In this document: positions 18,130 to 26,528 of the stretch, in pieces | Numbering within the stretch: position 1 is the stretch's first letter | Layout of the letters: every line of letters starts with the position of its first letter | Source: Balneolales bacterium | Lineage (GTDB): Bacteria; Bacteroidota; Rhodothermia; Balneolales; Cyclonatronaceae | Assembly: GCA_022565805.1 (NCBI GenBank) | Contig: JAIULZ010000012.1 | Coordinates: 1-49,442 of the forward strand | Reading direction: 5' to 3' | DNA length: 49,442 nt | Notes under the pieces: model-generated | Databases searched by the model: none | Told to the model about the DNA's origin: nothing | Seen by the model: only the letters and a program-made list of their open reading frames with translations | Made by a program: the position numbers and the translations under genes

Positions 18130-19956
18130 TTAAGAATCCGCTTTATTGCGGGCTTCCTTTAATTTTTTACGTTCTTCAATTTTTTGTTCGCGGGCCATTT
18201 GCTTGGCTTTCTTCTTATCAACGGTTTCCATCATCTTAACATGATCTATTTGTTTATTGATAAGCATTTGCTGCCCAATAGATAGCGTATTATAAATGAG
18301 GTAATACAAACTAAGACCGGATGCAAATTGATTAAAGAAGAAAAATAATACTACCGGCAGGATATACTGAAATATTTTCATCTGCGGGTTAGAAGCCGCA
18401 CCTGCGCCACTAATTCTCATTTGCACTACCATACTAAGCGACATCAGCAGTACAAAACCTGAAATATAGTCTCCAAGAAACGGAATGCTAAACGGCAGGT
18501 TTAGAATCGGATCTGGCGCCGATAAATCCTGCGCCCACAAAAAGCCTTCCTGACGAATTTCTATAGAGTTCTGGAAGTACCGCCAAAGCGTAATAAGTAC
18601 CGGAGCCTGCAACAGGTTGGGTAAACAGCCACCCAGCGGGTTTACCTTCGCTTTTTTGAACAGCTTCATCGTAGCCTGCTGCTGCTGCTGTGGGTTATCT
18701 TTGTATTTTTCCTGAATGGCCTTCATTTCTGGCTGTAGCTCGCGCATAGCCGCCATGCTTTCAAAACTCTTCTTGGTAAGCGGGTATAGCACGATTTTAA
18801 CAACGAGGGCAAACAAAATGATAACAAGCCCCATATTGGGCAGAATACCGCCGAAGAAAGTAAAAAACGGAAGAACCACCCATTTTACAAAAGGATCTGA
18901 AAACCAGCGTAAAAACCTGAACCCTGTATCCACCATGTTATAGGCGTTCTCGTCGAAGCGATTGAGATGGATATGATCCAGCGGGCCAATAAACAAATTA
19001 AAACTACTAACCTCATTATCGGGCACCATCATGCGCAGAATAGAGCGATAATGCGATAATTCTGTTTCATCGGCACCGCTAACATCGGCCAGGAGAATAA
19101 CTCCGTCTGTCTCGCCAGCCGGCTTAATAATTTGGGTAAAAAACTTCGTTTTGGTAGAAACCCACTGCACATTACCGGTTAAAGTACGACGATCGGTTCC
19201 GGCTGAAGTTAGCTGCAGATCATCTAAGGTACCACCTGCGAAAACATAGGCAGCCGAGTACATAGATTCCTGCGAAAGTGAGCGCTCGGTTGTTAGAAGC
19301 CTTGGTTGCCAGCCAAACTCAAAGTAAGATCCGCTAATAAGTTGCTGAATACCATCGAAATAAATATTAAGACCTATTTCGTAGCTATCGCCACCGATAA
19401 TGTATTCTAAGGTAAGAGTACGGTTATCTTCAAGGATTAAGTCATATGCAATAGTTGCGGTTTCTCCGGTTGCAACAGACATATTACGCTGAGTGGAGCG
19501 GGGCGTAAAGAGAAGATTCTGCGTATCAATATTATAGTTTTCTGTTGAAAGAAACCCAATATTATAGGCCGATCGAAGCGAATCGGCAATAAGACGCACA
19601 TTCTCCTGATCATATCTAACGTGATTTTGGAGCGTAACCTGAGCAGGACCACCACCCAGATTAGTAAAATCAATTATAAAAAACGGAGTCTCGACCGTTT
19701 TAATAAGCGTATCGGCTATGGCAGTATTTGCAAAAGCACCACGGGGCTCCTGTTCCCGTCCGGGTCTGATAAGAGCTTCGGGATCACGCGGATCGGCTTC
19801 GAAACCATCTATTCGTTCAATAGCCGCAAGGCTGTCTTGTAATGCGCGCTGTCTTTCAATACGCTCCATTTCCTCGGGAGTGGGCGCCATGTAGTACATC
19901 CAGGCGAGCATCACTACGGTAATGAGGACGATCCCGATTATTTGATTACGATCCAA
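18130..19956 (-). CDS. yidC: Membrane protein insertase YidC
   Basis: Inner-membrane insertase that works alone or with SecYEG to place membrane proteins. The 608 aa length fits the long Gram-negative form. An N-terminal helix (residues 5-24, IIGIVLITVVMLAWMYYMAP) is followed by a large periplasmic beta-supersandwich (about 60-340). The conserved core then begins at FFGGILPNMGLVIILFALVVK, continues with TKKSFESMAAMRELQPEMKAIQEKYKDNPQQQQQ (the cytoplasmic coiled hairpin), NPLGGCLPNLLQAPVLITLW, and ends with a basic tail rich in Lys. It is last of the leftward rpmH-rnpA-yidD-yidC block, 83 bp after yidD. Confidence 0.97.
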   Translation of the reverse strand: MDRNQIIGIVLITVVMLAWMYYMAPTPEEMERIERQRALQDSLAAIERIDGFEADPRDPEALIRPGREQEPRGAFANTAIADTLIKTVETPFFIIDFTNLGGGPAQVTLQNHVRYDQENVRLIADSLRSAYNIGFLSTENYNIDTQNLLFTPRSTQRNMSVATGETATIAYDLILEDNRTLTLEYIIGGDSYEIGLNIYFDGIQQLISGSYFEFGWQPRLLTTERSLSQESMYSAAYVFAGGTLDDLQLTSAGTDRRTLTGNVQWVSTKTKFFTQIIKPAGETDGVILLADVSGADETELSHYRSILRMMVPDNEVSSFNLFIGPLDHIHLNRFDENAYNMVDTGFRFLRWFSDPFVKWVVLPFFTFFGGILPNMGLVIILFALVVKIVLYPLTKKSFESMAAMRELQPEMKAIQEKYKDNPQQQQQATMKLFKKAKVNPLGGCLPNLLQAPVLITLWRYFQNSIEIRQEGFLWAQDLSAPDPILNLPFSIPFLGDYISGFVLLMSLSMVVQMRISGAGAASNPQMKIFQYILPVVLFFFFNQFASGLSLYYLIYNTLSIGQQMLINKQIDHVKMMETVDKKKAKQMAREQKIEERKKLKEARNKADS

Positions 19957-20039
19957 AATAAATAAATTTTACACAGATGATTGGTAACAATCGACCGAAT
20001 AGCGGAGATCTTTTCAGTCTTATTTTTCCAGGAATTTAT

Positions 20040-20366
20040 TTACTCTTTTCCTGTTTCGGGCGTGCTTTGCATGCTGTCTTTACTGCCGCTGTGCTTTTCC
20101 CGATGGTTAGAATCACGTTCATCTTTTTGAGCGTGCCCTTTACAGCTTCCCGGCACAGGATCGTAGCCACCATCTGACCACGGATGACACCTTCCTATGC
20201 GCTTCAAACCCATCCACAGACCTTTAAACGGGCCGTGAGTGAGTATAGCTTCCCTCATGTAGGCGCTGCACGTTGGCTGATACCTGCAACTCGGCGGGAA
20301 ATACGGCGAGATGCCAACCCGGTAAATATCAATAAAAAAAACAAATAACCGGGAAAGCATAGGCAT
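20040..20366 (-). CDS. yidD: Membrane protein insertion efficiency factor YidD
   Basis: A 108 aa small membrane-associated protein that helps YidC-dependent insertion. The family core is intact: IDIYRVGISPYFPPSCRYQPTCSAY with its two cysteines (SCRYQPTC), then HGPFKGLWMGLKRIGRCHPWSDGGYDPVP. The C-terminal 35 residues are a hydrophilic, low-complexity Lys/Ser/Glu tail. It sits 57 bp downstream of rnpA and 83 bp upstream of yidC, the canonical order. Confidence 0.95.
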   Translation of the reverse strand: MPMLSRLFVFFIDIYRVGISPYFPPSCRYQPTCSAYMREAILTHGPFKGLWMGLKRIGRCHPWSDGGYDPVPGSCKGHAQKDERDSNHREKHSGSKDSMQSTPETGKE

Positions 20367-20423
20367 TACTCCTTTAAAGCGGAGAAGGTTTCTTTTCAGG
20401 CATCTTGTAGAACGGCCCCTGAT

Positions 20424-20870
20424 TTAAACCACGGTGTCTGATTTTGCCGACATTCGCCTGTTTAAATTCTCGAGCAGTAAACGAAGGTCGGTTTCTACCA
20501 CCTCGTAGCTTATCAGTGCTTTACGGGCAGAAAAAACAAGCCAAATCTCATCCTCTGCTCGCAAAGAATGCGATTCGGAAAAAACAGGCATAAGATGCTG
20601 ATTGATGCGAAATGCTTCTTTCATTAATCGTTTAGAGCGATTTCTTGAAACCGCTATACCTGTTTTCTTTCCCGCTGCAAACCCGACTTTCCAGGGCAAC
20701 AGGCCATTTGGCATTACAACAAAACGGGCATCCACAACAGAGCCTTTTATTCGGCTGCCGTCTTTGAATACCCGGTTAAAAACACCGTTGCCCCTTAGAA
20801 TCCTGCTCTTGGGAAGAGAAAAGCAGGATTTGCTTTCGTCCTTTTTTTTATTTAGTCGGACGTGCATCAC
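20424..20870 (-). CDS. rnpA: Ribonuclease P protein component
   Basis: Protein subunit of RNase P, which matures tRNA 5' ends with the M1 RNA (not in this window). 148 aa. The core motifs are present: [20 protein letters not shown] near the N-terminus and [24 protein letters not shown], the RNR RNA-binding signature. The ATG starts at 20870 or 20867 lie inside the end of rpmH, giving a 20-23 bp overlap. No start codon in frame exists between the rpmH stop and the conserved core, so the overlap looks real and suggests translational coupling. Confidence 0.94.
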   Translation of the reverse strand: MMHVRLNKKKDESKSCFSLPKSRILRGNGVFNRVFKDGSRIKGSVVDARFVVMPNGLLPWKVGFAAGKKTGIAVSRNRSKRLMKEAFRINQHLMPVFSESHSLRAEDEIWLVFSARKALISYEVVETDLRLLLENLNRRMSAKSDTVV

Positions 20871-21003
20871 TTACAGTGAGACGATGGCGCCCTTTAGCAC
20901 GACGACGCTTAAGCACCTTACGGCCATTGGCTGTTTCCATTCTGGAACGGAAACCATGCTTGTTGGCGCGTTTACGACGGCTCGGTTGAAATGTACGTTT
21001 CAT
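20848..21003 (-). CDS. rpmH: Ribosomal protein bL34
   Basis: A 51 aa large-subunit ribosomal protein. The reading from ATG at 21003 begins [20 protein letters not shown] and continues with [20 protein letters not shown], the standard bL34 sequence, then a longer tail [11 protein letters not shown] before the TAA at 20848-20850. The tail carries the overlap with rnpA. It heads the leftward rpmH-rnpA-yidD-yidC block; its promoter must lie right of 21003. Confidence 0.97.
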   Translation of the reverse strand: MKRTFQPSRRKRANKHGFRSRMETANGRKVLKRRRAKGRHRLTVSDARPTK

Positions 21004-22055
21004 GTTTTATCCTGAATAAACGTTTAAATGAAAATGAGTCTTATAAAAATCTGTTGTGGCACAGTCTCTAACGAACTTAGCGCAACTGTTGCAGTGCATA
21101 TTGCGATAATTGATGCCGTATTAATCTTTGCCGGCCCGCAAGCTGTTAAACAAAATATACATGCCCTGCAACGCTACCCTATTCGCTGATGAATGCATCA
21201 GGCTATGCCGGAAAATTCAAAAGATTTCAAAAATAAGATTATTTTCACTCAATCAGAAATACATCATTCATTTTTATTATGCTGGTATATAAATCGGTAA
21301 AGCGCAAGTTTTGGGGACTTACGGCAAAGCCAACAGCCAACGCATACTCTTCATAAATTTTTTTACGTAGAAAAAACCATAATTCGAGAGCTTAGAGCAC
21401 AAAAAAAGTTCAGATCGCTCCTTCGACTTTATCAGTATTTCTTAATTTAAATAAGTTTAATTCCGGTTATCACAGTTAAAAATAGACGCTTTAAAGAAGA
21501 TGAGTGGCCAGAATTGGGCAAAATCGGAATGATGCGGAAATATTGAATAGTTTTGTGGTAGCACTCTTAAACCTTGATTTGTAATCGGAATATTTTTTTG
21601 TTGCTAAAAAACAAAAAAAGCTGCTTAAACAAACTGAAGCTAAAACAAAGCTTCGGTCCTTCGAAGATTGCTGCTTAGCACTCAATAGCCAACCTTTAAC
21701 ATCACCCTGCTTTGTAATCGAAAAGCAAAGCATTACAATACTAGCATGCCACTCTGCCACAGTATAAATATTGGCAGCTCCTTTTTATTAATTGAGAGCC
21801 AAATTCCGTATCTTGAAAAATTGTGCCATACAATAATTTGAGCTCCAAACGGGTTCATTACTCACATCTTTCCTCTTTTTAGTTATTCCGGTGTACTATT
21901 CACTGGTTCTGAGATATTCTGTACTGAGGATTCTTCAGCATTTTTAAAAATAGATTACCAGTCTCATTTTTGGCATAATTTTTTCGTAGGGCTCTTACCT
22001 GCAAGCCAATTTTAGTTACCGGCTGTACCATTATATTAAAGTTAAGCTCGATCAC
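21004..22055. other. 1.05 kb divergent gap between rpmH and secA
   Basis: No convincing gene. A leftward 89-codon frame (21491-21760) has no domain and an odd residue mix. The stretch is AT-rich and contains small palindromes such as CTTCGAAG near 21660. Both the rpmH and secA promoters should be here. Because rpmH often lies beside dnaA and the origin, I looked for clusters of TTATCCACA-type DnaA boxes and found none. Confidence 0.5.
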
Positions 22056-25000
22056 ATGTTAGACTCCATCATAAAAGGCATCACCCAAATTTTCGGTTCC
22101 AGCAGCGACAAGGAAATGAAGCGTATTCAGCCGCTGGTTAAGGAAATCAACAGTATAGCAGAAGAATTAACATCCATTTCCGACGACGAATTGCGCGCTT
22201 ATACCCAGCGGTTTAAAGATGATATTCGCAATGCAACCGCAGAAATTGATGAGGAAATTAATACCATCAAGAAGAAGCTGAATCTCTCGGAAGATTCTAT
22301 TACCATCGAAGAGCGCCGTGGCCTGTCGGAAGATCTTGACAGACTTGCCGAAGAATGGCTTAGCGTTGCAGAAGCCGAACTGGAAGAAATATTACCGGAA
22401 GCGTTTGCGGTTCTTAAAGAAACCTGTCGCAGGTTTGTTGGCAAGAAATGGATGGTAGCCGGATCTGAGGTTGAGTGGCAAATGGTGCCTTATGATGTAC
22501 AGCTTGTTGGTGGTATTGTGCTGCATCAGGGTAAAATCGCCGAAATGAAAACAGGTGAAGGTAAAACGCTGGTAGCGGTATTTCCGACCTATCTTAATGC
22601 GCTTGTAGGCCGCGGCGTGCATATTGTAACTGTTAACACCTACCTGGCCCAGCGAGATGCCGAATGGAATGCTCCTATTTTCGAATTTCACGGTCTTAAG
22701 GTAGACTGTATAGATCGTTATCAGCCCAATTCTCCCGAGCGCAGGAATGCATATCAGGCCGATATTACCTATGGTACCAATAATGAATTTGGTTTCGATT
22801 ACCTGCGCGACAATATGACACACCGTGCCGACGAACTTATGCAGCGCGGTTTCCATTTTACGATTATTGATGAGGTCGATTCTGTACTTATTGATGAAGC
22901 CCGTACACCGCTCATTATCTCCGGACCCGTTCCTCAGGATGATCAGGGTGCGAAATACATTGAGTTTCGTCCGCGTATTCAGGCTCTTGTAGAGGCTCAG
23001 AAAAAACTCATCACCAAATTTGTTAGCGAAGCAGAACAGCTGGTTAAAGAGGGCGACGACCAGGAAGCAGGCCTAAGACTGTTTCGTGCACAGCGTGGCT
23101 TTCCTAAAAATCGGAAATTCGAGAAGCTGATGCAGGACCCGCAAATGCAGCGATTGGTACAGCAAACAGAGTATCTGTACTTACAGGAGCAAGGCAAAAA
23201 TATGCCTTTTGTAGACGAAGCCATGTACTATGCTGTAAACCTGAAACAAAACTCCATTGAATTAACCGATATGGGGCGCGAGTTTATTACGCGCTCTGGA
23301 GAAGACGAAGACTTTTTCGTAATCCCGGATATAGGTACCGAAACTTCACAGCTTCAGGAAAAATTTGATGAAGAAAAAGAGCTTGTTACTAAAAAGCATA
23401 AAGAAGACAAGACGGTAGATGCGGAAACCCGCGAGCGTAATATTGCCAAAGAAATTGAGGATCTTCGTAGCAAGCTTAATGAGGAAAAGCAGACCATGTA
23501 CGCCCGCTTTGCAGAGCGTAGCGAACGTATTCATACCGTTAACAATCTGCTTAAAGCCTACACTTTGTATGAAAAGGATGATGAGTACATCATTCAGGAT
23601 AACAAGGTTCAGATTGTAGATATTCACACCGGCCGTGTACTTCCGGGCCGCAGATATTCCGACGGACTACACCAGGCCATTGAAGCCAAAGAAAATGTAA
23701 AGGTAGAGGCCGCAACACAGACTTACGCTACCATTACCCTGCAGAACTTTTTCCGTATGTATCACAAGCTGGCTGGTATGACAGGTACAGCTTCTACGGA
23801 AGACACCGAATTTCATGAAATCTATAAGCTGGATGTGGTCGAAATACCAACGAATAAGCCCATTCAGCGTAAAGATCTTGATGATCTTTTGTTTTACACA
23901 AAAAGAGAAAAATACAATGCCATCATAAAGGCTGTAGAAGAAAATGTGAGAAAAGGTCAGCCCACACTTGTGGGTACCACCAGCGTAGAAGTTTCCGAAA
24001 CGCTAAGCCGCATGCTTAAGCGAACCGGCATCCCGCATAATGTATTAAATGCCAAGCAACATGCCCGTGAGAGTGAAATCGTAGCCGATGCCGGGAAACG
24101 TGGCGCGGTTACTATTGCTACGAATATGGCTGGTAGGGGTACAGATATTAAGCTCACCAAGGAAATTCTGGATATAGGCGGTTTGGCTATTCTGGGTTCT
24201 GAGAGGCACGAATCCCGCAGGATTGACCTTCAGTTGCGGGGTAGAGCAGGCCGACAGGGCGATCCCGGTGTATCACAGTTTTATGTGTCGCTCGAAGATG
24301 ACCTGATGAAGCTCTTTGGCTCGGATCGTATCATCAACACGCTTGAAAAATTCAAGCATGAAGAAGGTGAAGTTATCCAAAACCGTTTTCTTACCAAGCA
24401 GCTCGAAAAAGCGCAAAGTAAGGTTGAGCAAAATAACTACAGTATTAGAAAGCGCTCGCTCGAATTCGATGATGTTCTGAACAATCAGCGTAAGGTGGTT
24501 TACTCACGCCGCCGTAATGCACTCATGGGTGAACGACTATCCAGCGACACTCTGGATATGCTCGAAGATCATGTATATCGTATTGCAGAGGAGCACTATG
24601 TAAAAGGCGAGTACGAAAGCATACAGGAAAGAATGCTTAGATCATTGGCTGTGGCCATAGAAATAGACCGGGAGAAGTGGGCCGGCTGGGGTGTAGATGG
24701 CGTAGCAGACTATCTTTTCGACGAATCGGTAAAGCAGTTCCGCCAGCGTAACGACACGATCTGCCGTCAAACCTTCGAGCTTATAAACGGGCTGGTGAAT
24801 AATCCTGAAATCACAACAATGACTCCCGAGGTATCGACCATTTTTACCGACGGATCGCGACTCTTCCGCGTTGTGCTTAATGTTGAGCGCACCATAGAAT
24901 CGGAAGGGCGCGAATTATTAACGGCTATACAACGTGCGGCTGTTCTATCTGTTATCGACGTAAAATGGATGGAGCATCTGCGCGAACTCGATCAGCTTAA

Positions 25001-25466
25001 AGAGGCTATTGGCCTGCGTTCGTTTGGCCAGAGAGATCCTCTCAGAGAATTCAAAAAAGAGGCTTACGAAGCCTTTATGCAGCTGATGGAAGAAATGAAC
25101 GCCGAAACACTCTCCATGATTTGGAAAGCCGTTCCGCAGCAGGCACCTGATAATCGCCAGCAAATTAAGATGGGCGGAGCAGCCGCCAAGAGTCGCTACG
25201 ACCGTAGCAGAATGCAGGAGCAGCATAGCAGCACAAGCACCTACGGCGCCGGAAATTACGTTACATCCAGCTCCGGTGGCGGTTCTCAGCAGCTTGGCAC
25301 CAACAGATCCAACGGAGACGATGCTCCCAAAAAACCAGTAGTTTTAGGAAAGAAATTCGGACGAAATGAGCCGTGCCCGCTCGATCCGGATAAAAAATTC
25401 AAACACTGCTGTGGAGCAAACGGATCTAAAACCTGCCAGCGTGTAGGCGAAGGGGCTCTGTCCTGA
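22056..25466 (+). CDS. secA: Preprotein translocase ATPase SecA (long form)
   Basis: Motor ATPase of the Sec pathway, at the membrane with SecYEG. 1136 aa against about 900 in E. coli; the extra length is typical of Bacteroidota-like SecA. Walker A MKTGEGKTL lies near 164-172, the DEVD box and IDEARTPLIISG near 270-290, and RGRAGRQGDPG near 727. Extra segments are visible near 58-110 (charged, helical) and around 300-480 in the preprotein cross-linking region (charged coiled stretch VTKKHKEDKTVDAETRERN). The C-terminal metal motif reads GRNEPCPLDPDKKFKHCCG: the second Cys of the usual C-x-C pair is Leu, and a further Cys lies 10 residues after the CC pair. The gene is alone, with a terminator downstream. 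Confidence 0.97.
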   Translation: MLDSIIKGITQIFGSSSDKEMKRIQPLVKEINSIAEELTSISDDELRAYTQRFKDDIRNATAEIDEEINTIKKKLNLSEDSITIEERRGLSEDLDRLAEEWLSVAEAELEEILPEAFAVLKETCRRFVGKKWMVAGSEVEWQMVPYDVQLVGGIVLHQGKIAEMKTGEGKTLVAVFPTYLNALVGRGVHIVTVNTYLAQRDAEWNAPIFEFHGLKVDCIDRYQPNSPERRNAYQADITYGTNNEFGFDYLRDNMTHRADELMQRGFHFTIIDEVDSVLIDEARTPLIISGPVPQDDQGAKYIEFRPRIQALVEAQKKLITKFVSEAEQLVKEGDDQEAGLRLFRAQRGFPKNRKFEKLMQDPQMQRLVQQTEYLYLQEQGKNMPFVDEAMYYAVNLKQNSIELTDMGREFITRSGEDEDFFVIPDIGTETSQLQEKFDEEKELVTKKHKEDKTVDAETRERNIAKEIEDLRSKLNEEKQTMYARFAERSERIHTVNNLLKAYTLYEKDDEYIIQDNKVQIVDIHTGRVLPGRRYSDGLHQAIEAKENVKVEAATQTYATITLQNFFRMYHKLAGMTGTASTEDTEFHEIYKLDVVEIPTNKPIQRKDLDDLLFYTKREKYNAIIKAVEENVRKGQPTLVGTTSVEVSETLSRMLKRTGIPHNVLNAKQHARESEIVADAGKRGAVTIATNMAGRGTDIKLTKEILDIGGLAILGSERHESRRIDLQLRGRAGRQGDPGVSQFYVSLEDDLMKLFGSDRIINTLEKFKHEEGEVIQNRFLTKQLEKAQSKVEQNNYSIRKRSLEFDDVLNNQRKVVYSRRRNALMGERLSSDTLDMLEDHVYRIAEEHYVKGEYESIQERMLRSLAVAIEIDREKWAGWGVDGVADYLFDESVKQFRQRNDTICRQTFELINGLVNNPEITTMTPEVSTIFTDGSRLFRVVLNVERTIESEGRELLTAIQRAAVLSVIDVKWMEHLRELDQLKEAIGLRSFGQRDPLREFKKEAYEAFMQLMEEMNAETLSMIWKAVPQQAPDNRQQIKMGGAAAKSRYDRSRMQEQHSSTSTYGAGNYVTSSSGGGSQQLGTNRSNGDDAPKKPVVLGKKFGRNEPCPLDPDKKFKHCCGANGSKTCQRVGEGALS

Positions 25467-25516
25467 AAAGGATAATTACCTGATTACCGTTTCTAACCGA
25501 ACCTATATTTTAACTC

Positions 25517-25545
25517 AAAAAGAGCAGCTTATGGCTGCTCTTTTT
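25517..25545. terminator. Terminator after secA (probably bidirectional)
   Basis: AAAGAGCAGC and GCTGCTCTTT form a ten-pair stem with loop TTATG, with T-run TTTTTATTT rightward and A-run leftward. It is 50 bp past the secA stop and 30 bp before the end of the leftward hutG-like gene, so it can serve both. Confidence 0.85.
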
Positions 25546-25574
25546 ATTTCTTGTATAAATTAATTCGATGTATC

Positions 25575-26528
25575 CTATTTGTTCTGCTTATCACGCTCGG
25601 TAATACCGCGGAAAAAATGCCATAATGTTAAAGCAGCTATTCTAGCCGTATGATTATCCGTATCAAATTTCGGATTCATTTCTACGAGGTCAAGAGATAC
25701 AACTTTAGGAGATTTACCGGCACAATAAGCCGCATGAAGCCATAAACCAAGATCCAGACCGTCGGGATTGGGCGCGCTAACGCCGGGCGCAAGCTGCTGG
25801 CTAAGAGTGTCCAGATCCATTGTAACCATTACCGGACCTTGCTGTCGTTCATAGATATGATCTATTACCCTGCGGTTTAGCTCGCCCTTAAAATAATAGC
25901 CGCCACGCTGCTTATTCACCAAACCTTCGAGATAGTCGAGATGTACCCGGGATATTGAATGTCTTTTTAGGCCGGCAACGGTATATGACTGGCATAAACC
26001 CGATTGATGCTCAAGGGCCTGCCTGAATGGGCTTCCGCTATGACCTTTGCTATTTTTGTTCTCCCTGATATCGGCATGAGCATCCCAGTTCAGGATAGAT
26101 ACTTTGCTCCCAGTTGCGGCATAGCCTAGAAAATGACCAAAGCTAGTTTCGTGCCCGCCACCCAGAATAATGGGTAATATCCCTTTTTCGAGCTGCCTGC
26201 CAACCCAGCTGCCGAGCAGCTCCTGCGCTACCTCCATGTTATTACCATCTACAATAATGTTACCATCATCTTCGACAGAAGCCATTAAATCAGAAAAGGC
26301 ATCACCCGAAACAGGGTCAGGGGTCATTTTGAACAAAGCCTTTCGGATATAATCGGGGGCAAATGCCGCACCTGCCCTGCCGCCATTCCGGACAACACCC
26401 ACATCACAACAAAAGCCGGCAAGCGCAATCCGTTTCACCTTCGAATCATCATAAATAAGGTCTCCGATTCGCTTGTCATTAGAAATTGCAGAGAGTTGAT
26501 AAATATTTTTGAAATTATTTTTTTGCAT
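25575..26528 (-). CDS. hutG: Formimidoylglutamase-like ureohydrolase (arginase family)
   Basis: A 317 aa Mn-dependent hydrolase. The arginase-family metal ligands are all visible: His126 in GGGHE, Asp149/His151/Asp153 in NWDAHAD, and Asp238/Asp240 in TMDLDT. The SGSPFRQ segment (165-171) and the QLAPGVSAPNPDG stretch fit formimidoylglutamase (HutG) better than arginase or agmatinase. HutG cleaves N-formimidoyl-glutamate to glutamate and formamide in histidine breakdown. No hutH, hutU or hutI gene is in the window, so the histidine link rests on family resemblance only. Confidence 0.85.
   Translation of the reverse strand: MQKNNFKNIYQLSAISNDKRIGDLIYDDSKVKRIALAGFCCDVGVVRNGGRAGAAFAPDYIRKALFKMTPDPVSGDAFSDLMASVEDDGNIIVDGNNMEVAQELLGSWVGRQLEKGILPIILGGGHETSFGHFLGYAATGSKVSILNWDAHADIRENKNSKGHSGSPFRQALEHQSGLCQSYTVAGLKRHSISRVHLDYLEGLVNKQRGGYYFKGELNRRVIDHIYERQQGPVMVTMDLDTLSQQLAPGVSAPNPDGLDLGLWLHAAYCAGKSPKVVSLDLVEMNPKFDTDNHTARIAALTLWHFFRGITERDKQNK

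Noticed and set aside
21491-21760. Leftward 89-codon frame
   Set aside because: Cys/Ser/Phe-rich with no family resemblance; sits in an AT-rich promoter gap.
21004-22055. Possible replication origin near rpmH/rnpA
   Set aside because: No dnaA gene and no cluster of TTATCCACA-like boxes; rpmH neighbourhood alone is not enough.
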